From Bog-159 sp049516155 (GTDB lineage Bacteria; Acidobacteriota; Terriglobia; Bryobacterales; Bryobacteraceae), in NCBI GenBank assembly GCA_049516155.1, contig JBEKTJ010000007.1, positions 5,389 through 69,388 of the forward strand: a stretch of DNA of 64,000 bases. The letters are read 5' to 3'. The notes below the pieces were generated by a model that saw only the letters and a program-made list of their open reading frames with translations, was not told where the DNA came from and searched no databases. The position numbers and the translations under genes are program-made. Shown piece after piece: positions 1-9,551 of the stretch. Positions within the stretch are counted from its first letter, which is position 1, and each line of letters starts with the position of its first letter.

Positions 1-15
1 GGAGGCCTGTCGTAC
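1..15 (-). repeat. Partial copy of gene-end hairpin repeat
   Basis: Read on the minus strand these bases are GTACGACAGGCCTCC, directly after the TAG stop of the barrel gene. The same core (GACAGGCCTCC) follows genes at 41070 and 52133. The second arm of the hairpin would lie beyond the window edge, so only half is visible. Confidence 0.5.
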
Positions 16-2016
16 CTAGCGGGAGATGGTGAGTCCGGTCTGGAGAATGTGCGCGCGAAAGCCTTCGTATTGGTAGAAGGCCTCATCGTACCCGTAGTAA
101 CGGTATTCCGATTTCCATACGAGACCCTTGTGCAAAGGCAGAGAGAGGCGCGCCAATGGCTGGTAATACGTGGTGGGCCGGCTGCCTGAGGAGATGAACA
201 GCGATCCGCCGAATGCCACGTGGGGCGCGAGCTTCGCATAAGCGGGCAAGGCTAGATCGACGAGCGCGCTGGCGTTGTGGGCGTTGTCGCGGTAGAGCGA
301 CGTCTCGGGGCCGAGGGTTTCGGGCTCCAGGTAGCCGATGTCGGAGCGCAATGTCGAGCGCGTGTATTCGCCCAGAATGCTGACGCGCTTCGATGGCGTC
401 CAGGAAGCCGATAAGGAATTCTGGCGACTCAGAAAATCGTAGTTGATGCCGGTGGTGGGATTCTGGTTATTCAGCAGCGAGAAACTGGCCTGCAAAGCCA
501 GCTTGGAGGCAAGCTGGTATCGCGCGCGGGCGCGCATCTTCTGGTAGTTATAAAGGCTGGTGCGGAAGTAAGCGTGGGAAGTATCCGCCGCCTCGAAATC
601 CACATTGGCCGAGAGCTTTTGGGTGGCGCGAAAGTGGATTCCGGCGATGCCTACCTGTTGGCGCAGTTCACTGGATTCCTGGCCGGGTCCCGCGATGAGC
701 ATGTTGCCGGTTTCGGCATCCCCCCACGCATATCGATAGCCGCCGTGCAGGGTGAGCTTATGAGTTACATCCAGCAAGACATCGGTTTGTTCCTGGTTGT
801 AGTTCATCACCAGCAGACTGGTCAGATCCGTAGGCGTAGTCATGGCGGCGGAGAGCGGCTGGAGGATCATATCGGTGACCAGGCCTGCCGCCGCGGTATG
901 CATGCGGTCCGTCATCCAGGATTCCAGAATACGCACCCGCTTCAGCGGGCGCAGTTCGAAACCCAGGCTGCCCGTGGTATGCGGCTGCTTGCCCTCAGCG
1001 AAGCCCAAAGCCTGTTCTCCGGTATAAAACAGGATGGCCTCCTGCACTACCAGACTGCCGGCATCGGACTGCGTATAGTTGACGTTGGTATTGGGAAGGC
1101 TGTACAGAAACTGGCCAGACACATCCAACCAGGAGTAAGGGCTGGCGGTAAACAGTCCCTTGCTATAAATACTGCTGCCGCGGATGCCGTAAGCCTGAGC
1201 CAGATTCGTCAAGTCGAGCGTCTGGCCAAAGTATGGCTCATAATTATTGCCGTAATTGAGAGTGGAATCGTAGGCCTGCTGATCGTCGCGCAGGGTGGTG
1301 CCGCCTTGTTCCAGGGTGGCGTGAAAGCGGTTGAACTCCAAGTGGACGCCGCCTCGATAATTATCCGTCTTATCGAAAGTGTAGTCGGCGACGGGGTACG
1401 TGTTCGCATCGGAAACGAACGTAGTGATGCCGGTCCCCTCGCCGGAATCGCGGCCGTAGGCAAGGTATGGAATGATGCGATGGCCCGGAAACAGGTCCAA
1501 CTGGAAATCGCTCATGCGGCGGCGGGCGAAGTAGGAGTCCTCGTCCAGCACCAGGCCGGTGCCGAGCAAGGGATCGGCAAAGGACGGCAACAGGTTGAAA
1601 TATGCGATATCGCGATAGTCGAAATTGAAATCGTAAATGCCGCGCTTAGAGGCGTCGATGTGCAGTGTGTTGTAAGGATCGCCGCCCCAGTTGTTGGCGC
1701 GCACGTCCAGGCGGTCGAAAAGGCGCTTTTTGGGATCGACGATGGTGAGGTCCAGACCCAGCAGGCGCGGACCCTGGCCCAGATTGACCACGCTGCGATA
1801 CACGTCGTTGTCGCCGCCGATGCTGGTGAAACGGTAGCCGAAGTCGACGCTGCCGGTGATCCACTGCTCACTGGAGGGTGTGGGCGAGGCAGCGGCGGGT
1901 GCGTCGGAGGCGGCGACGACGGGGGCAGGTGATGCTGGCGTTGCCGGCGCGGTCTGAGCGGGTGGATCCTGCGCCAGAAGCGGAATCGAGACGAGCAAAG
2001 CCAATGCGAGTCTCAC
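16..2016 (-). CDS. MtrB/PioB-type outer-membrane beta-barrel of a porin-cytochrome conduit
   Basis: 666 residues from a GTG start that overlaps the TGA of the preceding decaheme gene (GTGA), so the two are translationally coupled. A short signal peptide (LALALLVSIPLLAQ) and an Ala/Pro-rich linker precede about 600 residues of alternating aromatic/polar strands typical of a large outer-membrane barrel. In the Mtr/Pcc family this barrel sheathes a periplasmic multiheme cytochrome and lets electrons cross the outer membrane. The assignment rests mostly on context: it is the third gene after two decaheme cytochromes. No cysteine pair like the CXXC of Shewanella MtrB is visible. A longer open frame upstream to 2187 runs inside the cytochrome gene and was not used. 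Confidence 0.8.
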   Translation of the reverse strand: MRLALALLVSIPLLAQDPPAQTAPATPASPAPVVAASDAPAAASPTPSSEQWITGSVDFGYRFTSIGGDNDVYRSVVNLGQGPRLLGLDLTIVDPKKRLFDRLDVRANNWGGDPYNTLHIDASKRGIYDFNFDYRDIAYFNLLPSFADPLLGTGLVLDEDSYFARRRMSDFQLDLFPGHRIIPYLAYGRDSGEGTGITTFVSDANTYPVADYTFDKTDNYRGGVHLEFNRFHATLEQGGTTLRDDQQAYDSTLNYGNNYEPYFGQTLDLTNLAQAYGIRGSSIYSKGLFTASPYSWLDVSGQFLYSLPNTNVNYTQSDAGSLVVQEAILFYTGEQALGFAEGKQPHTTGSLGFELRPLKRVRILESWMTDRMHTAAAGLVTDMILQPLSAAMTTPTDLTSLLVMNYNQEQTDVLLDVTHKLTLHGGYRYAWGDAETGNMLIAGPGQESSELRQQVGIAGIHFRATQKLSANVDFEAADTSHAYFRTSLYNYQKMRARARYQLASKLALQASFSLLNNQNPTTGINYDFLSRQNSLSASWTPSKRVSILGEYTRSTLRSDIGYLEPETLGPETSLYRDNAHNASALVDLALPAYAKLAPHVAFGGSLFISSGSRPTTYYQPLARLSLPLHKGLVWKSEYRYYGYDEAFYQYEGFRAHILQTGLTISR

Positions 2017-2966
2017 TTGAGTAAATCCTGGTTCACGTAAGACCCGTGGACCTTGATGTGGCAGACGGTGCAATTTTGGAACTGCGGGCTGAGCAGGTCG
2101 TGAAACGCGGGAGGCACTCCACCCAGCGCCGGAGGATTCTTGATGGCTCCGGGCGCGGTGGGCAGATTGGCGTGGCATTCCAGGCACATGTACCGGACCT
2201 CCGCGCGGACGAGCATGCGCGGGTTGGCGGAGCCGTGCGGCTCATGGCAGGCCGCGCAGCCTTCTAGCCGGACGGGCGCGTGCTCAAATGTGAACGGGCC
2301 GCGCAGGTTGCCGTGGCAGCGGAAGCATCCCGGCTCATTGGCGGCGTAGGATTGCGCGTTCACTTGGAAGATGCTGCCATGCGGATTGTGGCAATCCACG
2401 CAGGACATCGCGCCTTCCGGCAGGCGGTGTTTGTAGGGGCGCTGGAATTCGGCCCAAACCGCCGTGTGACAGCTTGCGCACAGATCGTTGACCGCCGCAA
2501 ACTTCCGAGGGACCAGCCCATTGGGACCGTTCGCGTGGATGGAGTGGCAGGCGGTGCAGGCGACTTCGTTCTTCGCGTGGCTGCTTTGTATGCGGCCGAC
2601 GTGGGTGGGCTGATTCAGATGGCACTTCAGGCAGTCGCGATCGGCTTGCTCCGCAGGCAGGTGGGCCGGGTTGACGATGGCCGCCTTTTCGGCCGATGCG
2701 GCGTGCGCTCCGCCGGGACCGTGGCAGGACTCGCAAGCTTTGCCCTCCCAGCCGCGCCGTTTTTGTGTATCCACCAGCTTGTGCGGATTCTTTTGGAAGG
2801 CGTTGTAGATGTCTTCGTGGCACGGCTGGCAGGTTTCCGAGCCGACGTATGCCGGTGCAGCAGCCGGTACCGCTGCCGGCGCAGACGCGGGGGCGGCGGG
2901 GGCGGGCGTTTGAGCCCCCGCCGGCCAGCAAAGCAGGATTAGCGCGGCAAAGCGGTTACTGGACAT
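2013..2966 (-). CDS. Periplasmic decaheme c-type cytochrome, MtrA/DmsE family
   Basis: 317 residues with exactly ten CXXCH heme-binding motifs (CQPCH, CESCH, CLKCH, CTACH, CASCH, CVDCH, CFRCH, CAACH, CLECH, CTVCH) and many extra histidines for the distal ligands. The signal peptide MSSNRFAALILLCWPAGAQ fits export and periplasmic heme attachment. The length matches MtrA/DmsE/PioA proteins. The ATG at 2966 lies inside the last codons of the upstream cytochrome gene (11-bp overlap), and the stop overlaps the GTG of the barrel gene. In the known family it sits inside the barrel and carries electrons from the periplasm to the surface cytochrome, or in the reverse direction; the physiological direction cannot be read here. 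Confidence 0.9.
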   Translation of the reverse strand: MSSNRFAALILLCWPAGAQTPAPAAPASAPAAVPAAAPAYVGSETCQPCHEDIYNAFQKNPHKLVDTQKRRGWEGKACESCHGPGGAHAASAEKAAIVNPAHLPAEQADRDCLKCHLNQPTHVGRIQSSHAKNEVACTACHSIHANGPNGLVPRKFAAVNDLCASCHTAVWAEFQRPYKHRLPEGAMSCVDCHNPHGSIFQVNAQSYAANEPGCFRCHGNLRGPFTFEHAPVRLEGCAACHEPHGSANPRMLVRAEVRYMCLECHANLPTAPGAIKNPPALGGVPPAFHDLLSPQFQNCTVCHIKVHGSYVNQDLLK

Positions 2967-5163
2967 GTACCGCGTCAACCGCAAACTGCGCGCCCACGGC
3001 ATGGCAAACGTTACAGCTCTCTCCCAACACATCGGTGTTGGCCAGGAAGTGAGCCGATTCGCCTTCCGAAACGTGACAGCCGCTGCAAGCCGAGGAGGCC
3101 GGTTGCACCGGGTTTCCAGTGGCTCCCTGAATCCAGCCTTGGGGATCTTGCACCGCGTTCAGGCCGATCGGCAAATTCTGCTCGCTGCCATTGGTGTGGC
3201 ACACCGCGCAGTTTTGCATATAAGTGGCGTCTCCCGCCGGACTCATTACCGGGAAGAGCGTGCCGGAGAAGTCGTTATGGCTTCCGCCAAAGCCGACCAC
3301 GATGTAAGGTTCCTTGGGCGGCCCACCTGGGTTGATCGCGGCATTCACGCCATCGTGAATGCGGTGAACCAACAAGTTGAAGTTGATGCCTTGTGGCGGC
3401 AACGCCTTGTCGGCCGCGACCACGGAATTGGGGCGCTGGCTGATATCCGTGTTCGACGGATTGTGGCACAGCACGCAGTACTCGGTGTTGTTGCGCAGGC
3501 TGCCGTGCAGCGAGAGCGCCACGTGGCAGGCGTTGCAATTACTGAGCGCCACAACCGTGCGGCGCGGCGTTACCGGCGAGCCATCCACCGAGAAGTTCAC
3601 TACGGGATTCGGGTCCGCGCCTTCCGTGACGCTCTGCGACGAAGTAGTGCCGGGGTACACCGTCACGGTCATGCGCGCCTCCCCGCCGATGGAGTAAGTT
3701 CCGGTGGCCGCCGCCGGGATGACGTTGGTGAAAGTGTAGGTGCAAGCGCCGCTAGCGCTGCAGGCCGCCTTCAAAGCGCTTTCCGTCACATAGCCAGGAG
3801 TGGTTTGGGTTCCGAACACGGTGTAGCCGTAGTCGGTGGTGGGACCGGCCATGGTGAATTGCAAGGTAGAGAGTTGCGCTAACGGGATGTTGTTCTTGTT
3901 ATTGTCCTGCACGGTGAAAGCGACGGTGGGTGCTTGCCCGGCGGAGGTATTGGTCACGCCGGTAATGGCGAGTTGTAGACCTGCTATTTGCGTATCCGGG
4001 TTCTGGGGGTATAGCGCGGCGGTGTCGGTAGGCACCACGTGCGCGCCCATAATGGATGCATCGAAGATCTCCTCATCTTGGGGGACGTGGCAGGTGGCGC
4101 ACTGGGTGTCGTCCGTCTGGAATCCGCCGGGGTGGTTGGCGCCGGTGGCGAAGTTGATATTATCGTGGCACGCCCCGCACGCCGCCCGAGTCGGTTCCGT
4201 CAGGAATGCTTTGGCTTGCGCCGCGCCGGTAGTCTGGCTGTGGCACACCTCGCAACGGCGGGGATCGGCGGGATCGATCACCGTTGAAAAGTTATTGACC
4301 GAATTCATGTAGCCGATGATTTCATAGGGAGCCGGCGGAATGGTTTGCGTACCAGACGTGTACCCGAGGACGCTGGGCAACTGCGACCCCATGTGGAGCT
4401 TATGCGCAAACACTTTGAGATCCAGCGTATTGCCTGTGGTGGGATCGGCGTTCTGCGGCTGGTGGCACATGACACACATGGGCATGCCGCTGGCATAGCC
4501 GCCATGGAAGGCCAACTGGTAGTGGCAGGTGTTGCAACTTTCGGTGCGGATGACATCGCGCGTGACGGTAACCGGCGCGCCATTGGGTACGAAGTTGAAG
4601 GCCGCCCCGGCATAACTCGTGCCTAGGTTGAAGGCGGTTTGATCGCGGTTGCCGGCCACCGCCACGGTAGTGGTTACGGTGGGATCAAATCCGGCGGGGG
4701 CCTTCGCGATGAAGGTGTATGTGTACTGGCCTGGGCCCACCTGCGCGGCCGGGGCGGTAAAAACTTCGAAGTCCGGGCGCGTAATGGTGCCCAGCACGGG
4801 GCCGGTCGCCGACGAAGTGGTGTAGGCCACATATTGCTCCTGCCCCTTGGGAATGTAGGCGGCCACGTATGCCAGCGAGATGGGACCCGGCGTGGTTGTG
4901 CCGGACGCGTCCAAAGGCAGCCCAGTCGGATCTGTGAGCGTGTAGGTCACGCTAATCACGCCGGCGCTCGTTATCTTAGCCGAGTTGATGGCGATGTTCA
5001 AGCCTGGGTTCACGAAGTCGACCAGCGCCTTATCCGCGTAATAGGCCTTATCGCGGGGTGAATAGATCGATTTCGAGCCACCGACCAGGGCGACCGACCC
5101 GGCCACCAGCAGCAACACTACAAGGATTCGCGAAATTCCTGAAACCGAAGAAGATACCTGCAT
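2956..5163 (-). CDS. Surface decaheme cytochrome, OmcA/MtrC family
   Basis: 735 residues, ten CXXCH motifs in two pentaheme clusters (residues about 210-370 and 545-730) separated by a beta-rich domain, the split pentaheme/beta-domain plan of OmcA/MtrC proteins. The start at 5163 is preceded by a GGAGG box seven bases upstream. The N-terminus has a hydrophobic stretch (ILVVLLLVAGSVALVGG) but no cysteine that would make a lipobox, so it is either a cleaved signal or a membrane anchor, unlike the lipoproteins MtrC and OmcA. It would be the terminal reductase at the cell surface, donating to minerals or another acceptor. It is first in a coupled operon with the MtrA-like and MtrB-like genes. Confidence 0.88.
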   Translation of the reverse strand: MQVSSSVSGISRILVVLLLVAGSVALVGGSKSIYSPRDKAYYADKALVDFVNPGLNIAINSAKITSAGVISVTYTLTDPTGLPLDASGTTTPGPISLAYVAAYIPKGQEQYVAYTTSSATGPVLGTITRPDFEVFTAPAAQVGPGQYTYTFIAKAPAGFDPTVTTTVAVAGNRDQTAFNLGTSYAGAAFNFVPNGAPVTVTRDVIRTESCNTCHYQLAFHGGYASGMPMCVMCHQPQNADPTTGNTLDLKVFAHKLHMGSQLPSVLGYTSGTQTIPPAPYEIIGYMNSVNNFSTVIDPADPRRCEVCHSQTTGAAQAKAFLTEPTRAACGACHDNINFATGANHPGGFQTDDTQCATCHVPQDEEIFDASIMGAHVVPTDTAALYPQNPDTQIAGLQLAITGVTNTSAGQAPTVAFTVQDNNKNNIPLAQLSTLQFTMAGPTTDYGYTVFGTQTTPGYVTESALKAACSASGACTYTFTNVIPAAATGTYSIGGEARMTVTVYPGTTSSQSVTEGADPNPVVNFSVDGSPVTPRRTVVALSNCNACHVALSLHGSLRNNTEYCVLCHNPSNTDISQRPNSVVAADKALPPQGINFNLLVHRIHDGVNAAINPGGPPKEPYIVVGFGGSHNDFSGTLFPVMSPAGDATYMQNCAVCHTNGSEQNLPIGLNAVQDPQGWIQGATGNPVQPASSACSGCHVSEGESAHFLANTDVLGESCNVCHAVGAQFAVDAVHVQ

Positions 5164-5261
5164 ACTGCCTCCAAGAAGCGAGCGGCCGAATGCCGCACGC
5201 GGGCACCCGAGCGGGATGCGACCCGCCCTTCCAGTTCGTCCAAACCTGAGCGAACAGACAC

Positions 5262-5300
5262 ATTGTATCAAGGTTTTAAGTATTTAGCACCTTTAATACT
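5262..5300 (-). promoter_or_regulatory. Candidate promoter and dyad upstream of the cytochrome operon
   Basis: On the minus strand a TACAAT (5267-5262) preceded by TGA is a plausible extended -10 about 100 bases before the ATG at 5163. Immediately upstream lies the dyad AGTATT-N10-AATACT (5279-5300), where a regulator could bind next to the polymerase. No good -35 is present, which would fit activation. Prediction only. Confidence 0.35.
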
Positions 5301-5454
5301 CAAACAGTTGGGTTACCGCAAGTTTTCAACTCGCGAAGTCCTTGGCACCCACTCTCAATGTTCCCTTGAGAACCGCCCGCCGGGTGATCTCTTTTGTACA
5401 ACCCCAAGGGCGAGTAGTGCGCAATTCGGACCAGCCAAATGGCGGCGGTTGGCT

Positions 5455-6543
5455 TCAGTACGCTCCGACCAAGTCGTCTATGCGGCTCCCGTCGCGTAGC
5501 GCACGCTGTTCTCGCTGCACGAATTCGAGTACCACCCGCGACGCTACATCACCATGCTCAAGCCTGTCGAAGATCTCGTTGACCGACGCCAGGGGCTGCA
5601 GTTCGATATCGGCCTTTACCTTGCCCCCCACGGCGAACGCAAGCGCTTCGACCATGTCCTGACGCGTGCCGACGAACGATCCGCGGATGGTGATGCAATT
5701 CGCCACTACATCGAAGAGCGGGACGGGGAATTCGCCCGGCGGCAGGCCGACTAGGACACAAGTGCCACGCTTCCGGGTCATGCCGACGCCCTGTTTGAAT
5801 GCCGCGAGCGATGGCGCCGTAATCAGGACGCCATGCGCCCCGCCTCCGGTCTCCTTCTTCAGGACGGCGGATGGATTGCCGGTCTTCGCGTTGATTACCA
5901 GATCGGCGCCCACGCGCCTGGCGTGGGCGAGTTTCCCGTCATCGATGTCGATGGCACAGACGAGGAGTCCCATGCACTTCGCATATTGGATGGCCAGATG
6001 CCCCAGACCGCCAACGCCGGAGATGGCTATCCATTCGCCGGCTCTCGCCTCGGTCTGTTTGATTCCTTTGTAGGTGGTGAGACCGGCGCAAATCAGCGGC
6101 GCGGCATCTGCGGCCGCAAGGCCGTCGGGAACATGCGCGACGTAATCCGGGTCCGCGAGAAGATACTCGGCAAATCCTCCGTTCCTGGTATAGCCGCCGA
6201 ACTGCGCGTCGGGGCACACTGTCTCCCAAGCCGTCAGGCAATACTCGCAACAACCGCACGCCGAGTACAGCCAGGGTACTCCGACCCGGTCGCCCTCCTT
6301 CACAACCGTCACACCCGATCCGACAGCCGCTACTAGGCCGATGGCCTCATGTCCGGGAATGAACGGGAGTGTCGGCTTTACCGGCCAGTCGCCGTGCGCG
6401 GCATGCAGATCGGTGTGACACACTCCGCAAGCCTCCGTCTTGATTAGGATCTGGCCCGCTCCCGGAGAGGGAATGTCCCATTCCAGAAGCCGCAAGGGTT
6501 TTCCGAATTGTTCGACAACCGCGGCGTGCATCGTGGACGCCAT
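5455..6543 (-). CDS. Zinc-dependent alcohol dehydrogenase, AdhP type
   Basis: 362 residues of the medium-chain dehydrogenase family. Catalytic zinc ligands are visible as CGVCHTD and the following GHEAIG; the structural zinc cysteines are in CGCCEYC plus a fourth Cys. The Rossmann glycine motif is GVGGLG. These fit NAD-dependent oxidation of short primary alcohols. The start at 6543 follows AAAGGAG at good spacing; a longer open frame upstream has no support. The C-terminus carries about 15 residues beyond the usual end (after VVLEFVQREQ). It is on the same strand as the cytochrome operon but 291 bases ahead of its start, so it is probably a separate unit. Confidence 0.88.
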   Translation of the reverse strand: MASTMHAAVVEQFGKPLRLLEWDIPSPGAGQILIKTEACGVCHTDLHAAHGDWPVKPTLPFIPGHEAIGLVAAVGSGVTVVKEGDRVGVPWLYSACGCCEYCLTAWETVCPDAQFGGYTRNGGFAEYLLADPDYVAHVPDGLAAADAAPLICAGLTTYKGIKQTEARAGEWIAISGVGGLGHLAIQYAKCMGLLVCAIDIDDGKLAHARRVGADLVINAKTGNPSAVLKKETGGGAHGVLITAPSLAAFKQGVGMTRKRGTCVLVGLPPGEFPVPLFDVVANCITIRGSFVGTRQDMVEALAFAVGGKVKADIELQPLASVNEIFDRLEHGDVASRVVLEFVQREQRALRDGSRIDDLVGAY

Positions 6544-6895
6544 ATGCCACTCCTTTCTACAAAACCGGATTCGGCCGATTTCCGCCCGAGCCGACAATCT
6601 ATTCGAGAACGATCCGGGATTGAGCAAGCCGCGGTCCAAACAGGAGACCGGCGATTTCATGCGTAACGCCAGAACAGCCTTGGTGGTATCCGTCAAATTC
6701 ACCGGACCCAAGTGCAGAACCTGCGTGCATAGATGCGAAAACTGCCGGTCGCCGCCGACGGTGGGCGCCATGGCCTAACGCCATGATCTCCTATCAATCA
6801 AACTACGTGGAACTGGAAAAGACACTGCTGCGCAAGGTGGGTGAGGCTAGAACGACCTCGAGGGCGAGGCGCCGGCGTCCGCCCGAACGCTATCC
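6544..6895. other. Intergenic stretch with a displaced ttcA 5' fragment
   Basis: No gene is supported in these 352 bases. They hold the upstream region of the alcohol dehydrogenase (minus strand) and, at 6779-6849, a near-identical copy of the start of ttcA that breaks off after about 14 codons. The rest shows nothing recognisable. Confidence 0.6.
6779..6849 (+). repeat. Left direct repeat: truncated copy of ttcA 5' end
   Basis: 71 bases that match 10194-10263 apart from one inserted base and two or three substitutions. From 6807 it reads GTG followed by codons for MELEKTLLRKVGEA, the first 14 residues of TtcA, then diverges. The copy also includes about 28 bases upstream of the gene. Together with the right copy it brackets the ADOP-PadR block. 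Confidence 0.9.
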
Positions 6896-9535
6896 TTAAT
6901 TCGACCGCAAGGCAACCATCGGATCGATCCTGGTTGCCTTCCAGGCGGGAATATATCCAGCGATCGCCGCCACCGCCACAAGCAGCGCTCCTACCTCGAT
7001 AAAGGTCGCCGGGTCGCCGGTCGTGATCCCGAATAACAGGCTGCCCAGCGCGCTCGACAATACTCGCGACCCTGCCATTCCCAACGCCAGACCCAAAGCG
7101 GCCAATCCCAGCGTCCGCAGCACAATGCGGCGTTGAACGCCGCCGGCGGACGCTCCCAGCGCCATCCGAATTCCAATCTCCTGCACTCGTTGACTTACCG
7201 AAAACGCGATCACCGCGTAGATCCCCAGAGACGCCAGGATCAAGGCGAACGCCGCGAATCCGGCCAGCAGCAGTACCAGGAACCTCCGCGGTGAAACCGC
7301 TCTGTCGACCAGATCCTGGAACGTCACAAACTCGCGCACTGGCAGATTGGGGTCGATGGGCCGCAAAGCGGTCCGAATCCCCGCTGCCAGGCTTTCCGGT
7401 GGAAGCGCGGTGCGTACCACCAGGTGCATGGCCGCATAGTCCGCGGTTTGCCGCATCGGCAGATACATTTCCGGCCCGCCCGCCGTTTCCAGGGCTGCAT
7501 GACGGACGTCGCCGACTACGCCCACGACCCGCCGTCCCCCGTCCGTGGCGATCGCTTGACCCAGTGGGTTCCGGCCCGGCCAGAGCGACCGCGCAAGCGT
7601 CCCATTCACCACCACGACCTTTTCGCTCGATGCGCGATCCCTCTCCGTGAACCATCTACCCAAGCGCAACGGAATTCCTGCGGCCTCGAAATACCCGTCG
7701 CTCACCACGCGAATAAAGGGCTCCGGCGGGGGGTGGCTCTTCCCGTAAACTTGCCCCACGCCGGCGACTTGCCAAGACCGGTCGTCGCGTAGCGGCAGCA
7801 CGTCGCTAATTCCGGCCGCCAGAATGCCGGGGACAGCCCGGGTCCGGTGCAGCACTTCGTCGATAAAAGAGTTCTGCTGCGCGAAACTCGAGATCCTGAA
7901 ACTCGGGTCGATCCGCAGCGCCGCCGCGCGCTCCGCTTGAAATCCCGGATTCACTTCGACGACCCGGAGAAAACTCCGCATCAGCAGCCCCGCGCCTACC
8001 AGCAGCATACAGGCGAAAGCGATTTCGGAAACGACCAGTCCATCGCGGACCCAGGCATACCGCTTGCCACCGCTCGAACCGCGGCTGGCATCTTGCATCC
8101 CTTCATGCAGGGAGAGTGCCGTGACCCTTAACCCCGGCAGCAGGCCAAAGAGCACGCCGCAGCCGACCGCCGCCAGCAACGTAAACAGCAGTGCGTTCCC
8201 ATCGATCCGCACGCTTTCGAGCAAAGGAAGGTTGAATGCCTGGAGATGCGCCAGTTCACGCGTACCGGCCACTGCGAGGATCAGTCCCAATACCGCGCCG
8301 CAACACGAGAGCGCTACGCTCTCGGTGAGCGTCTGCCGCAGCAGCCGCGAACGTCCGGCTCCCAGCGCCGCTCGCATCGCCATTTCCTTTTGCCGCGCGG
8401 CTAACCTCGCCAATTGCAGATTCGAAAGATTCGCGCACACAATCAACATCACTACAGCGACGGCGCAGGCCAGCACGAAAAGAGCCGGTTCCACTCTTCC
8501 GCTCACACGGTGCGCCAGTGGGATCAGCCAAGGAACGATCGGATTCCGTTTAGGATACTGGCTCGTTAGTTGTTTCCCCAGCATGGTGAAGTCGGCCTGC
8601 GCGCCCTGCAGGGTTGCGCCGGCCTTCAGTCTTCCGATGACCTTCATGGTGTTTCCCGTGGGTTTTGCGTTGTCCGTCAGCGGCCAGGGAACAAAGATAT
8701 CGATCCGCGTGCCCGGAGCAAAGACGCTCCCGAAATCGAAGGATGCGGGCAGCACGCCCACCACGGTCACCGGCGAATTGTTCAAGGTCAGCTTGCGGCC
8801 GACCACATTGGGGTCTGCATCGAACCGCCGCCGCCAAAAACTGTAGCTCAAAAGCATGGCTGGCGGAGCCGCATACCTCCCCTGGCATTCCTCCGCGGTG
8901 AAGGATCTTCCGATGGCCGGTTGCACGCCCAGCAATGCGAAAAGGTTCCCCGTCACGGGAACGCTGGTGAGACGCTCGGATTCTCCGGCTCCCGTCAGTT
9001 GCTTATCGCCCGGGAAATAGAACGCCGACCAACCCGCCAAATCGGAGAACGATCGGTTCAACTCCCGGAGGTCCGCATAGTGTTCAGCTTGGGTGGCATA
9101 ATCGCCGTCGTTCGAAATCCATACCAGCCGTGCTGGATCGCGAAATGGGAGCGGGCGCAGTAGCAGCGCATTGACCACGCTGAAGACCGTGGTGCTGGCC
9201 CCGATGCCGAGCCCGGCAATAAGGATCGTAAACGCTGCAAACCCAGCATCGCGCCGCATGCCGCGAAACGAGTAGCGTAAGTCCTGGGTCAGGTCGTCCA
9301 TCCAGCGCGCGATCCAGGCGGAACCAGCCTCTTCGGATTTTTGTGTCATATTGCCAAACTTTCTGTGAGCCGCGGCGCGCGCGTCCGCCTCGGACATGCC
9401 TTGCGCGGCCCACTCCTGAGTCATGGACTCGATATGGAATTCCATCTCTTCCCGCAGCAGGCGCTGCCTTTCACCGCGATTCAGCCAATACCGCAAACGG
9501 CGCCGCAAACGCTTCCAACGTGAGCCCGATCGCAT
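6896..9535 (-). CDS. ADOP-family ABC transporter permease (MacB/FtsX type)
   Basis: 879 residues. The N-terminus has the basic leader of acidobacterial ADOP proteins (RRRLRYWLNRGERQRLLREE), then a membrane segment near residue 100, a MacB-type periplasmic domain, a central FtsX block with several membrane segments (about 375-490), a second periplasmic domain and a C-terminal FtsX block. The protein is a fused duplicated permease without its own ATPase, as is usual for this orphan family; the substrate is unknown. The start at 9535 follows GGAGAA and lies 16 bases after the stop of a PadR gene, the standard partner. It is the main content of a block bounded by direct repeats. Confidence 0.9.
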   Translation of the reverse strand: MRSGSRWKRLRRRLRYWLNRGERQRLLREEMEFHIESMTQEWAAQGMSEADARAAAHRKFGNMTQKSEEAGSAWIARWMDDLTQDLRYSFRGMRRDAGFAAFTILIAGLGIGASTTVFSVVNALLLRPLPFRDPARLVWISNDGDYATQAEHYADLRELNRSFSDLAGWSAFYFPGDKQLTGAGESERLTSVPVTGNLFALLGVQPAIGRSFTAEECQGRYAAPPAMLLSYSFWRRRFDADPNVVGRKLTLNNSPVTVVGVLPASFDFGSVFAPGTRIDIFVPWPLTDNAKPTGNTMKVIGRLKAGATLQGAQADFTMLGKQLTSQYPKRNPIVPWLIPLAHRVSGRVEPALFVLACAVAVVMLIVCANLSNLQLARLAARQKEMAMRAALGAGRSRLLRQTLTESVALSCCGAVLGLILAVAGTRELAHLQAFNLPLLESVRIDGNALLFTLLAAVGCGVLFGLLPGLRVTALSLHEGMQDASRGSSGGKRYAWVRDGLVVSEIAFACMLLVGAGLLMRSFLRVVEVNPGFQAERAAALRIDPSFRISSFAQQNSFIDEVLHRTRAVPGILAAGISDVLPLRDDRSWQVAGVGQVYGKSHPPPEPFIRVVSDGYFEAAGIPLRLGRWFTERDRASSEKVVVVNGTLARSLWPGRNPLGQAIATDGGRRVVGVVGDVRHAALETAGGPEMYLPMRQTADYAAMHLVVRTALPPESLAAGIRTALRPIDPNLPVREFVTFQDLVDRAVSPRRFLVLLLAGFAAFALILASLGIYAVIAFSVSQRVQEIGIRMALGASAGGVQRRIVLRTLGLAALGLALGMAGSRVLSSALGSLLFGITTGDPATFIEVGALLVAVAAIAGYIPAWKATRIDPMVALRSN

Positions 9536-9551
9536 GCATTTCTCCGTTCGA

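Noticed and set aside
574..1932. Long plus-strand open frame opposite the barrel gene
   Set aside because: It mirrors a clear exported barrel protein, has no domain signature and arises from high G+C third positions.
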